A stretch of DNA of 57,856 bases from Verrucomicrobiota bacterium (GTDB lineage Bacteria > Verrucomicrobiota > Verrucomicrobiia > Chthoniobacterales > SZAS-18): assembly GCA_018240025.1 (NCBI GenBank), contig JAFEGM010000050.1:1-57856 (forward strand), given 5' to 3'. The notes beneath the pieces are model-generated. The model was not told where the DNA came from, did no database searches, and saw only the letters and a program-made list of their open reading frames with translations. Position numbers and translations under genes: made by a program. Each line of letters begins with the position of its first letter. The first letter of the stretch is position 1. Shown here one piece after another: positions 25,709 through 33,811 of this stretch.

Positions 25709-26208
25709 AGGGGTTTGGGAGGGAGTGAATTGTTCGGCTGAGTCTCCGACGGCGCGCTGGAAGCGCGCGGAATCCAACGCTGACCGAGATACGCCGCCGC
25801 GCCGCCGAGGACACCGCCATAGGCCGCGCAGATCCCGGTCCAGAACAGCTGCGGCCCCGTCAGGCCGAGCGCGACGAGCGCGCCGCAGCCCAGGCCGGTC
25901 AGGGCGCCGAGCCAAAGCGGAAATGCCTGCGCCCGCAGCGCGAAGACACAGGCTGGCCAGGCCAGGAGCAGTGCGCAGGGCAGCACGCCGATCAGGCTGT
26001 AGAGAGCGACCGCGCCGACCGCCACCGCAGCCTCTTGCAGCTGGCTCCGGCCGGCTCCCGCCCCCACCACGAAACTCCAGAGCGCGATGACCATCAATCC
26101 GAACAGCCAGGCGATGAAGGCGGCGCTCAGGGCGATACGCAGGCCGAGGAGGACGCGGGCTGCCCGGGGCAGCTGGATCGGAGCAGGTAGAGAGGCAGGT
26201 GCTTTCAT
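25705..26208 (-). CDS. Small integral membrane protein, function unknown
   Basis: 167 aa with four clear hydrophobic segments (e.g. FIAWLFGLMVIALWSFVV, VALYSLIGVLPCALLLAW) and a polar, Pro-rich C-terminus. I do not recognise the family. It is translationally coupled to the epimerase (ATGA) and lies 121 bp after the DCC oxidoreductase gene, so it belongs to the same group. Confidence 0.65.
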   Translation of the reverse strand: MKAPASLPAPIQLPRAARVLLGLRIALSAAFIAWLFGLMVIALWSFVVGAGAGRSQLQEAAVAVGAVALYSLIGVLPCALLLAWPACVFALRAQAFPLWLGALTGLGCGALVALGLTGPQLFWTGICAAYGGVLGGAAAYLGQRWIPRASSAPSETQPNNSLPPKPL

Positions 26209-26329
26209 GTGCGACGAGGATGTGGATTGGGGAGAAGGGCTAGGAGCACCGCCCGCTTGAGGTGCGCCAAGAGGAAGCGCGTGGGTTCGAGCTGCCGGCG
26301 GCGCCGGACACGCTGGGGGAACGGAAGGG

Positions 26330-26773
26330 TCATGGATCGGGCAGGTTCGGCGGCGCGGCGACCGGATGCGCCAGCGCCCGCTGCAGCGCCGCATCGCTGT
26401 GCGGCCGCGCGAAGAGGCGGCTCAACGCGCGGCTGATTTCGTAGCGATTGCGCGACACGGCCTGGCACACCTTCCGGGCCAGCGGACGCAGCCCGGGCCG
26501 GGCCAGGCGGACGGCCCAATCGCGGTAATCACGCAGCGCCCAGAGCACCACGATCCAGGCGCCGTCGCCGGCATAGACGGCGCCGCGTTCGCTCACCACG
26601 ACGAGCTGCGCCGCAGGCTGGAAGCGCTCGATCCCGGGGAAGCGCCGCGGGACGGTCGGGTCGTGCAGCGAGAGGAACTCCAGCGGCACCCATTGCGGCT
26701 GACGGCGGAGCCAACGCTGCACGCTCGTGCAGAGCTGGCAGGCGCCGTCGTAGAGGACGGTCAGACGTTTCAT
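26330..26773 (-). CDS. DCC-family thiol-disulfide oxidoreductase (DUF393)
   Basis: 147 aa. The signature YDGACQLC lies at residues 8-15 (DxxCxxC, hence 'DCC'), followed by FLSLHDPTVPRRFPG and ...GAVYAGDGAWIVVLWAL. The C-terminal half is basic and longer than in the minimal family. It should be a thioredoxin-fold redox protein; the partner is not known. It lies in the GbsR-controlled group, 30 bp after the frameshifted membrane gene. Confidence 0.85.
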   Translation of the reverse strand: MKRLTVLYDGACQLCTSVQRWLRRQPQWVPLEFLSLHDPTVPRRFPGIERFQPAAQLVVVSERGAVYAGDGAWIVVLWALRDYRDWAVRLARPGLRPLARKVCQAVSRNRYEISRALSRLFARPHSDAALQRALAHPVAAPPNLPDP

Positions 26774-26803
26774 GGCAAGGTCGATGGGCGGAGGGGAAGC
26801 GAA

Positions 26804-27203
26804 TCAGCGCGTCACCGTCAGATCGCCGTCAGGCAGGACCGGCGGCTCCGCGTTCTGCTGGAGCGCGCGCCGGCGCATCTTGCTGAACACGAAAAGATTG
26901 AAGAAGTGCATGGCACCGAGCACGAGCAGCACGAGGCCCACCTTGGTGCTCAGCTCTTCGATCAGGCTTTGCAGGTTCTGCGGCAGCGTGTCGCTCTTCA
27001 GCCGGAGGGTGACGTAGCCGAGATTGACCAGGTAGAAGCCGACCACCAGCAGGTGGTTCACGCTGTCGGCCAGGGGCGCGTTGCCCGCGAAGACGTCGAC
27101 CAGAAAGAGCCGGCCGTTCCGATGCAGGGTGCGCGCGACCCAGACGGTGAGGGCAAATGCTGATGGCGAGGTAGAGCAGATAGGTCAGGACCGGGTAGTT
27201 CAT
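26804..27203 (-). pseudogene. Membrane protein gene with an apparent +1 frameshift
   Basis: The start (MNYPVLTYLLYLAISI) from the ATG at 27203 and the continuation (ALTVWVARTLHRNGRLF, then SVNHLLVVGFYLVNLGY to the stop at 26804) lie in different frames. They join if one A is removed from the AAA run at 27155-27157. The repaired product is about 132 aa with two or three membrane segments and a strikingly regular sequence, so selection was recent. A sequencing error in the short homopolymer is as likely as a real mutation. An in-frame GTG near the middle (26804-27061) could still make an 85-aa fragment. Confidence 0.7.
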
Positions 27204-27225
27204 GGCGTTCAGGGATGTTTCGGAG

Positions 27226-27243
27226 TTTCAGGAAATATTGAAA
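27226..27243. promoter_or_regulatory. Second GbsR-type operator (TTTCA-N8-TGAAA)
   Basis: TTTCAGGAAATATTGAAA, 22 bp upstream of the frameshifted gene start. It shares the outer arms and the following ATCA with the perfect palindrome before the GbsR gene (27829-27846). This links regulator and downstream group. Confidence 0.6.
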
Positions 27244-27267
27244 ATCACGCTTAAAAAAAGGGCGCAC

Positions 27268-27822
27268 CTACTTCAACAACCGGAGGGCCCAGGGCATGAC
27301 CGCACCCTGGCTGGCGCTGGCCAGCCGCTCGGTGACGGAATCGGCCAGGCGCACGAATTCGGCCAGTTGGTTGATCATGGTGTGAAAGGCCGCCGCATCC
27401 GGACCGCGGAGTTGCTCGCTCTTGGCCGCGCAGTTCTCGAGGGCGCGCACGGCCGGGCTGATCTCACGCCGCCGCCGCTCGCGCACGATGGTCCCAAAGA
27501 TTTTCCAGACATCCTTCTCGGCCTCGAAGTACTCCTTGCGCTCGCCCTTGCGCACGACGCTGCGGACGAGCCCCCAGCCGACCAGATCGCGCAGATTGGT
27601 GTTGGCGTTGCCGCGGCTGATCTTCAGCTCCTCCATCACCTCGTCCGTGGTCAGCGCCGGGGAGACGAGCAGCAGCGCGTGAATCTGCGCCATCGTCCGG
27701 TTGATGCCCCAGGCGCTGCCGATCGCGCCCCATTCGGCGATGAACTCGTCGCGCACTTCCTGCAGCGTGCCGACCGGTTCGGCCGGTGTTTCGACAGCTG
27801 CTGTCTTGGCCCGCGCTTTCAT
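27268..27822 (-). CDS. GbsR/MarR-family transcriptional regulator
   Basis: 184 aa. Winged helix with GINRTMAQIHALLLVSP, LTTDEVMEELKISRGNANTNLRDLVGWGLV-type recognition helix (parts: EVMEELKISRGNA, NLRDLVGWGLV) and a basic wing. The family includes GbsR of Bacillus (choline/glycine-betaine sensing) and regulators of membrane or redox genes. A perfect palindrome lies 6 bp upstream of the ATG at 27822, so it should repress itself, and a related site lies before the next gene downstream. Confidence 0.85.
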   Translation of the reverse strand: MKARAKTAAVETPAEPVGTLQEVRDEFIAEWGAIGSAWGINRTMAQIHALLLVSPALTTDEVMEELKISRGNANTNLRDLVGWGLVRSVVRKGERKEYFEAEKDVWKIFGTIVRERRRREISPAVRALENCAAKSEQLRGPDAAAFHTMINQLAEFVRLADSVTERLASASQGAVMPWALRLLK

Positions 27823-27828
27823 CTGTAA

Positions 27829-27846
27829 TTTCAGAATATTCTGAAA
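27829..27846. promoter_or_regulatory. Perfect 18-bp palindrome, probable GbsR operator
   Basis: TTTCAGAATATTCTGAAA is fully self-complementary and sits 6 bp upstream of the regulator start, where binding would block the ribosome-binding region and promoter. A degenerate copy lies at 27226-27243. Confidence 0.75.
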
Positions 27847-27911
27847 ATCAAGGAAAGCAAGGAAAATCGCTTCGTTGCCCACGGAGGAGGTACGCGGGAT
27901 AGTGCGGGGCA

Positions 27912-28964
27912 ATGTCGCACCCCTTCGTCCTCATTCTCGCCGGCGGCAGTGGCGAGCGGTTCTGGCCCCTCTCGCGCAAGGCGCGACCCAAGCAGCTGCT
28001 GAAGCTCTTCTCCGACCGGACTCTGCTGGAGGAAACGCTGCATCGGCTGGAGCATTTCACGACCCTCGATCGCGTGCTGATCCTGACCAATCAGGAACAG
28101 GCCGCGGCCGTGCGCGAGCTGACTGGTAGCCTCATCCCTGCGGAGAACATCGTGGCCGAGCCGGCCAAGCGCGACACCGCGCCCGCCATTGCGCTGGCCG
28201 TCGGTTGGGTGGCCCGACGCGATCCGAGCGCGACCATGATCGTGCTGCCGGCCGATCACGTCATCAAGGATGCGGCCGCGTTTCAGCGCGATCTGCAGGC
28301 GGCCTGCGACGCGGTGAAGCGCGACCCCTCAGCGCTGGTGACCATCGGCATCAAACCGACCTGGGCTTGTCCCGGCTTTGGCTACATCGAGCTGGGCGAG
28401 CAGATCGACGAGCGCGTCCGGCGCGTCACCCGATTCCGCGAGAAGCCGGCGCCCGAGTTGGCGCAGCAATTCGTGGAGGAAGGCTTCCGCTGGAATGCAG
28501 GCATGTTCGTCTGGAGCATTCCCGCCATCCTCGGCGAACTGCACCGGCAGGCGCCGGCGCTGGCCGATTTCGCCACGGGCTATGCGCATTCGCCAGATCC
28601 GGAAGGCTGGCTGCAGGAGCGCTTCCCGCAGCTGCCGAAGATTTCGATCGACTACGCGGTCATGGAGAAGGCCTTCGCCGTGCTCATGGTCGAGGCCAGT
28701 TTCGACTGGGACGATGTGGGCGGCTGGCCGGCCATCGCGAGTTACCTGCAGCTCGACGAACAGGGCAATTCGACCAACCGCCCGGTGGCTGCCTTGGATT
28801 CCTCGAATAACCTCATTTTCTCTTCCTGCGGCCGCCAGGTGGCGCTCCTCGGCGTGAGCGATCTGCTCATCGTCCAAACTGACGACGCCCTCCTGATCTG
28901 CCCGCGCAACCGCTCGGAGCAGATCAAGCAGCTCATCCCCCAACTCGCGCCAGAGCTGCATTGA
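27912..28964 (+). CDS. manC: Mannose-1-phosphate guanylyltransferase
   Basis: 350 aa, single-domain form without the C-terminal isomerase of bifunctional enzymes. Nucleotidyl-transfer motif LAGGSGERFWPLSR at residue 9, the lysine in RPKQLLKL, DHVIKD, FREKPAPELA, and FRWNAGMFVW plus FDWDDVGGW. It makes GDP-mannose from Man-1-P and GTP for surface polysaccharide or glycan synthesis. First gene of an operon with ruvX and truA (1-bp and 4-bp overlaps). Confidence 0.9.
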   Translation: MSHPFVLILAGGSGERFWPLSRKARPKQLLKLFSDRTLLEETLHRLEHFTTLDRVLILTNQEQAAAVRELTGSLIPAENIVAEPAKRDTAPAIALAVGWVARRDPSATMIVLPADHVIKDAAAFQRDLQAACDAVKRDPSALVTIGIKPTWACPGFGYIELGEQIDERVRRVTRFREKPAPELAQQFVEEGFRWNAGMFVWSIPAILGELHRQAPALADFATGYAHSPDPEGWLQERFPQLPKISIDYAVMEKAFAVLMVEASFDWDDVGGWPAIASYLQLDEQGNSTNRPVAALDSSNNLIFSSCGRQVALLGVSDLLIVQTDDALLICPRNRSEQIKQLIPQLAPELH

Positions 28965-29398
28965 TGAGCATTCCCACCGCCATCGGACTCGATCACGGCG
29001 ACGCGCGCATCGGCGTGGCGGCGGCCGATTCGCTCGGCATGCTGGCGCATCCGCTGGAGACGATCCCGGCCAAGGACGCGCCTGCGGCCCTCGCGCGCAT
29101 CGTGGAGATCATCGTCGAGCGGAAAGCGCAGGTCGTGGTACTCGGAATGCCGCGCAACATGGATGGCAGCCATGGGCCGGCAGCGGACAAAGTGCGCGCC
29201 TTCGCCGCCCAATTGCAGGAACGCGCGCCCGCCTGCCAGATCCGTTTCATCGACGAACGCATGACCACCATGGCCGCCCAGAAGGCGCTGCACGCCAGCG
29301 GGCGAAACGTGAAGAAGGGCCGCAGTGTGATCGACCAGGTTTCCGCCCAGATGATCCTGCAGGTCTGGCTCGATCAGCAGGCGATGCTGGCCGGATGA
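28964..29398 (+). CDS. ruvX: Putative Holliday-junction resolvase RuvX/YqgF
   Basis: 144 aa. RNase-H-like fold: AIGLDHGDARIGVA at the start (first catalytic Asp), VVLGMPRNMDGSHGP, and FIDERMTTMAAQKAL with DQVSAQMIL. The family processes pre-16S rRNA 5' ends and resolves junctions. The ATG at 28964 shares one base with the manC stop. Confidence 0.9.
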   Translation: MSIPTAIGLDHGDARIGVAAADSLGMLAHPLETIPAKDAPAALARIVEIIVERKAQVVVLGMPRNMDGSHGPAADKVRAFAAQLQERAPACQIRFIDERMTTMAAQKALHASGRNVKKGRSVIDQVSAQMILQVWLDQQAMLAG

Positions 29399-30222
29399 AG
29401 ACCCGGCGCCTGCGTCTGACCATCGCCTACGACGGCCGGCCGTTCGCCGGCTGGCAGATCCAGGACAGCGTCAAGCCGACCGTCCAGGGCTGTCTGGAAG
29501 CCGCGCTGCAGGATCTCTGCGGCCGGCGCATCGACGTGCAGGGCAGCGGGCGGACCGATGCCGGCGTGCATGCACTGGGCCAGGTGGCTCACGTCGATGT
29601 GCCGCTCCTCGGCGGGTCGCTCAGCCGCGCCGAACGGTGGGCGCAGGCCATCAACGTGCGGCTGCCGGAGGGGGTGCGGGTGACGGCGAGCCGCGCCGTC
29701 GCGGCAGATTTTCACGCGCGGTTCTGGGCGATCGGCAAGACTTACCGCTATCGGATCTGGAATGCGCCCTGGCTCCACCCGCTGGAACTGGGGCGCGCCT
29801 GGCACGTACCGTATGCGCTGGATCGCGCCCGGCTGCGCGCCGCGGCGGAGATTCTGCTCGGCCGGCACGATTTCGCGCATTTCGCCGCCAATCGTGGGGC
29901 TGGCTTCGAGCCGCGCTCGACGGTGCGGACGCTGCGGCGCATCAAAGTCGGTGGACGCGCGCCCCTGCTGACGCTGGAATTCGAGGGCGACGGATTCCTT
30001 TATCGCATGGTGCGCCTGCTGACGGGCGCCTTGGTGCGGGTGGCGAGCGGGCGGGACGATTTGAGCTGGCTGCGCGGGACGCTCGCCCGCGAGTTGCGGA
30101 AGAACCATCACCAGGCGGTCGCCGACGGGCTCTATCTGGTGCGCGTGCAGCACGCGCGGCCCGACCGGTCGACGACGGCAGCGAGCCCGCTCACCAGGGA
30201 CGAGGGCGATCCCGGGGGATGA
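29395..30222 (+). CDS. truA: tRNA pseudouridine(38-40) synthase
   Basis: 275 aa. The catalytic aspartate is in GSGRTDAGVHALGQVAHVD, preceded by AYDGRPFAGWQ. FHARFWAIGKTYRYRIW and FLYRMVRLLTGALV are family blocks. It modifies the anticodon stem-loop of many tRNAs. It is coupled to ruvX by ATGA. The final 32 bp overlap the 3' end of the convergent FkbM gene. Confidence 0.93.
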   Translation: MKTRRLRLTIAYDGRPFAGWQIQDSVKPTVQGCLEAALQDLCGRRIDVQGSGRTDAGVHALGQVAHVDVPLLGGSLSRAERWAQAINVRLPEGVRVTASRAVAADFHARFWAIGKTYRYRIWNAPWLHPLELGRAWHVPYALDRARLRAAAEILLGRHDFAHFAANRGAGFEPRSTVRTLRRIKVGGRAPLLTLEFEGDGFLYRMVRLLTGALVRVASGRDDLSWLRGTLARELRKNHHQAVADGLYLVRVQHARPDRSTTAASPLTRDEGDPGG

Positions 30223-31072
30223 AAATAGCTCGCAGATTGCCGGTCCGCGCCAGCCAGGTTGGATCCAGGGGCGCCAGCCGCGGGGTATAGCCGGCGTAGC
30301 CGAGGCCCGCCAGAAATTGGACGGTGGCGGTCAGGGAGTGCCCGTGCACGGCCATCAGTTCCGGATGAAACTCGATCAGCAGTCGCGGCTGCATCCTGCG
30401 CAGCAACTCCTGCGCACCCAGCAGAACAAAGTGCTCGAAACCCTCGACGTCGATCTTCAGCAGATCGGGCTCGATCCCCCGGCCCGGACAAAACTCGTCC
30501 AACGCGACCACCTCCATCTGGTCGGTGTTCAGACCCGCAGCCGGGGTTTGTCCGGGTCCCAGAGCGGTGAAGTGGAATCCGGCCTCGACCACGACAACCC
30601 GGCGAGCCTCGCCGACGCCAAAAGGCAGCACATTGAGCTGCAGGCCCGGATTCAGGCGCGCGTGAGCCTCCAGCACTTCACGGCTGATGCGATTGGGCTC
30701 GAACGCGAACGCCTGCCCCCCCGTCCGGGCACTAAAGGCCAGACTGAATGCTCCGTAGAGCGCGCCAATGTCGAGCAGGCAGCGGCAACCTTGCGCCAAG
30801 CGGAGGAAGCCCTGCATCTCGTCGACCATCTCGGCATTGCCGTGGGTGAACTCCTCGAACGTCGAACGAACTTCAGGCTGGAGCGAAAACTCCACGCCGG
30901 GGGCCAGGGCGAGGCGATCTGGCGGGAGGAGCGCATTGAGCTTTCGATGCGCCTGACGGTTGCGCCGCGAGGCCCACAGGAAGCGAACGTGCTCGCCCGT
31001 GCCGCGGTAGCGACAGCCGCGGACGAACTCGACGACAGGGCCGGGCAGGAGGCGGGCGAGCGGCGAGCTCAT
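30191..31072 (-). CDS. FkbM-family methyltransferase
   Basis: 293 aa from the ATG at 31072. SAM-binding LLDIGALYGAFSLAFSA near residue 110, FAFEPN (motif II), and LLKIDVEGFEHFVLLGA, the block that defines FkbM enzymes. These O-methylate sugars or polyketides; here a surface glycan is likely given manC and the polymer genes nearby. A longer frame upstream runs into the terminator of the cargo gene and was rejected. Confidence 0.85.
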   Translation of the reverse strand: MSSPLARLLPGPVVEFVRGCRYRGTGEHVRFLWASRRNRQAHRKLNALLPPDRLALAPGVEFSLQPEVRSTFEEFTHGNAEMVDEMQGFLRLAQGCRCLLDIGALYGAFSLAFSARTGGQAFAFEPNRISREVLEAHARLNPGLQLNVLPFGVGEARRVVVVEAGFHFTALGPGQTPAAGLNTDQMEVVALDEFCPGRGIEPDLLKIDVEGFEHFVLLGAQELLRRMQPRLLIEFHPELMAVHGHSLTATVQFLAGLGYAGYTPRLAPLDPTWLARTGNLRAIFIPRDRPRPW

Positions 31073-31090
31073 GACGAGGAGCAGCAAACA

Positions 31091-31116
31091 AAAAAGGCGC
31101 CCGAAGGCGCCTTTTC
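31091..31116 (-). terminator. Intrinsic terminator, possibly bidirectional
   Basis: Perfect GGCGCC stem extended to AAGGCGCC/GGCGCCTT around a CGAA loop, with A6 on one side and T4 on the other. It lies between the VPETST-cargo stop and the FkbM start. Confidence 0.88.
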
Positions 31117-31136
31117 CGGAGAGAAACGGTCGAACC

Positions 31137-31916
31137 TTACTTCTTGCCGAAGAAGCGACGCAGCCCGCGGCGATGCGTCCAGCCGATCCCGGCCAGACCA
31201 AGCAGGCCGAAGCCGACGTAGGTGCTCGTCTCGGGCACCAGCGTCACGTCCAGCAGGAAGCTCTCGACGATCATGTTGTTGTCGATGCCGCCCGAGAAGT
31301 TCGAGGTGGCGAAGGTCGAGCCCACCGAGGTCACGCCGTCAATGAAGGTGAAGCGGTAGTCACCCGCCGCCGTTGTCTGGAAGGTGATCTGGAAGGTCTG
31401 CCAGTCCTGGTTGGCAGCCGACACCACCATCGCGCTGGTGATATAGGTGTTCAGGTCGTTCACGTTGGCGACCGTGATGCCCATGGTGGCAGAATCGCCA
31501 AAGGGACGGGGCTGCTCACCGCGATAGTTGAAGCTGAGCACGTAGTTCGTGTTCGCGGCCAGCGTCACCGTTTGGTAGAGCGAGCTGCCCATCTCGTAGT
31601 GGCCACCAGGGCCCTGCGAGGAGTCCAGCTGCAGTGCCGTTGTGCCCTGAAGGGGAGTCGGAAGGTGGATCCAGTAGTTCTGCTGCAGATTATAGAGAAT
31701 GTTCTGGCTGCCCGCGCCCGGATTGAAGCTCTGGGTCGTGACCCAGCCATCCACGCGGGTGCCGGCGCCCACGCTCACCCAGCCCGGAGCCTGCGGGAGC
31801 AGACCGGACGACGGGCTGTTTTCAAAGCCCGGATTCACGAAAAGATTGGCGCTCGCGAGGGGCGCGAAGGCAAACGCGCCAACAAAGGCCAGTGCGGTCG
31901 AGGCAGAGAGTTTCAT
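31137..31916 (-). CDS. Exported protein with VPETST-type exosortase signal
   Basis: 259 aa. Signal peptide (FVGAFAFAPLASAN) and a DUF642-like beta-sandwich beginning NLFVNPGFENSP, with ...GGHYEMGSSLYQTVTLAANTNYVLSF (parts: GSSLYQTVTLAANTNY). The C-terminal signal is VPETST, hydrophobic segment, then WTHRRGLRRFFGKK. The motif has Thr where the standard PEP motif has Pro, and the basic tail is longer. It lies 41 bp upstream, in reading direction, of its terminator and next to the exosortases, so it is a likely native substrate. Confidence 0.8.
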   Translation of the reverse strand: MKLSASTALAFVGAFAFAPLASANLFVNPGFENSPSSGLLPQAPGWVSVGAGTRVDGWVTTQSFNPGAGSQNILYNLQQNYWIHLPTPLQGTTALQLDSSQGPGGHYEMGSSLYQTVTLAANTNYVLSFNYRGEQPRPFGDSATMGITVANVNDLNTYITSAMVVSAANQDWQTFQITFQTTAAGDYRFTFIDGVTSVGSTFATSNFSGGIDNNMIVESFLLDVTLVPETSTYVGFGLLGLAGIGWTHRRGLRRFFGKK

Positions 31917-31956
31917 GGTTCGGTGATACAAAAGACTGGCAGCGGGGCACACACCG

Positions 31957-33684
31957 CTACGCCCCTTTTCGTAGACGTTCGACCAGCGATTGCAAGATTT
32001 TCTTTTCCTCCGGCAGGGAAATCTGGCGCTCGGCCACCGGCACCACCTTGCGTGCCTCGGCGGCGTGGCCGTCGGCTTCCAAAAGCAAGGCCAGGGCCAG
32101 AGAGAGACTCGGGTCGGCCGTGCGCTTGCCGTCCGCTCCGGCCAGCGCCTTGATCCCTTCCAGCGCTTTGCCCTGCTGCCAAAGGCTGATGGCGTAGGTG
32201 GAGACGATGACGTTGCTTTGGGGATACTTCGTTGCCAGGGTCGCCGCCAGGCGGTGAGCAGTGGGCAGGTTCACTCCGCGGAGGAGGCTCAGGTAGGCGA
32301 AATTGTTCTGGTGGACCGGATTGTCGGCCTCGGCATTTAGCTGCTCCTGGACCGTCGCGAGCAGTTGCTCCGTCGCACCGCGGGAGCGATGCAACTCGAA
32401 CAGATTCTGCAGCGCCGCCGGGCGCAGGCCGGCGGCCGCTCCCCGACTCACCTGCTGCCAGAGCGCTTCGGTCTGCTCCGCCCAGCCCCACGACTTGGTG
32501 ACGCTGGCGAGCACCGACTGATCGTCCGCCGTCAGATTCAGGTCGGCCAGAAGATTGCGCCAGAGGTCGCGAAAGGCGTCGTTGTTGCCGTCGGTCTCCC
32601 GGACCGCGCGCGCCAGCAACGCCCGGCGCAGAAAATCGTACCGCTGCCACTGCAAGGGCGCCAGGAAATCGCGCAAGCCATTCCAGTCCTTGGCCCGGGC
32701 GAAGGTGTCGGAAAAGCTCATCTGCGCCTGCACGGGCAGGACCGAGACGTCCGGAATGGTCTTGAGCCAGGCCAGTGCCTCCGCCGTCAGGTCGCGCGAG
32801 TTCATCCAGTCGACCAGCGGATTGACCGCACCGAGGTTCTGCAGGGCCTCCGCGCAGCGTTCCCGCAGGCCCTGCGCGAACTCGGGCGCACCGGAGCGGC
32901 GCTGGATCTCCAGCAGGAGCATGCGGTCGCCCAGATTTCCTGACTCCTCCGCCAGCAGCCGGGCGTACCTCAGCGCGGCCGGCAGGTCCGCGCCGCGATC
33001 GAGCAGCCCCTGCGCGAGCGCCCGCAGCACCAGCGGCCGATGCTCGTTGCGCTGTTCGGCCACCTCCTCCAACTGCCGCTGTGCCGCCGCCGAACGCGCC
33101 GTTTCGGGATGGCGCAGGAGGAGGGCCGCCAGATTGATCCCATGCAGCGCGACCCCGGGTTCGAGGCGCTGGCAGGCCAGGAAGTGTTCCTCGGCTTTGG
33201 AAAATCGGTTCGTGGCCACGCAAAGGGCGGCGCTCAGGGTGTGATAGGCGAGGGTGTTCCGTTCGCTTTCCGCGATGAGATTGAGCGCGCGCTCGGCCAG
33301 AGCGTGCTGATTGCCCCGCAGGGCGCTCTTGGCCCAGGCCAGCAGGGCGTCGGTGTCGCCTGGTTTGAGCTGGGCCACCCGGGCCCGCAGCAACACGGCC
33401 TCCGGGCGGTTGGTCGCATCGGCCACGGAGGCGCGGAGGCTGGCCGAGGGCAGACCGCGCGGATCGACCTGATTCAGGCGGGCCGCCCACATGGTGGCTG
33501 CCCGCAGGTCGCCAGCGGCGAGTTCCGCGGCGGCAAACTTGGCCCAGCGAGCGTGGCGGCGGGCCTGAATCCAGCTCCAGCTCGCCCAGACGACTCCGAC
33601 AACCGTCGCCAGGACGAGCAGCACCAGCAGCAGACGCCAGAAGCGGCGCTCGCGCCGCAGGACCGTCCGGGCAAACGAGGCCAT
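31957..33684 (-). CDS. Membrane-anchored TPR-repeat protein (exosortase-locus type)
   Basis: About 575 aa. Basic N-terminus and one membrane helix (WRLLLVLLVLATVVGVVWASW), then helix-turn-helix TPR-like repeats throughout (AELAAGDLRAATMWAARLNQ; LRGVNLPTAHRLAATLA; EADGHAAEARKVV). Similar proteins (PrsT-like) accompany EPS/exosortase loci and may scaffold polymer export. Start is ambiguous: ATG at 33684 or GTG at 33768. Divergent from exosortase 1. Confidence 0.7.
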   Translation of the reverse strand: MASFARTVLRRERRFWRLLLVLLVLATVVGVVWASWSWIQARRHARWAKFAAAELAAGDLRAATMWAARLNQVDPRGLPSASLRASVADATNRPEAVLLRARVAQLKPGDTDALLAWAKSALRGNQHALAERALNLIAESERNTLAYHTLSAALCVATNRFSKAEEHFLACQRLEPGVALHGINLAALLLRHPETARSAAAQRQLEEVAEQRNEHRPLVLRALAQGLLDRGADLPAALRYARLLAEESGNLGDRMLLLEIQRRSGAPEFAQGLRERCAEALQNLGAVNPLVDWMNSRDLTAEALAWLKTIPDVSVLPVQAQMSFSDTFARAKDWNGLRDFLAPLQWQRYDFLRRALLARAVRETDGNNDAFRDLWRNLLADLNLTADDQSVLASVTKSWGWAEQTEALWQQVSRGAAAGLRPAALQNLFELHRSRGATEQLLATVQEQLNAEADNPVHQNNFAYLSLLRGVNLPTAHRLAATLATKYPQSNVIVSTYAISLWQQGKALEGIKALAGADGKRTADPSLSLALALLLEADGHAAEARKVVPVAERQISLPEEKKILQSLVERLRKGA

Positions 33685-33811
33685 GCGGCGACGGCGGCGA
33701 CGTGTGGGCGCGACGGACGGAGTTTCCACGGCGAGAAGATGCGCAGGTCCGGGCCGACGGGAAGTCACCTTCGCAACGCCGCTTTGCGCCCCCGCGCCCG
33801 CTCGCTATCTA

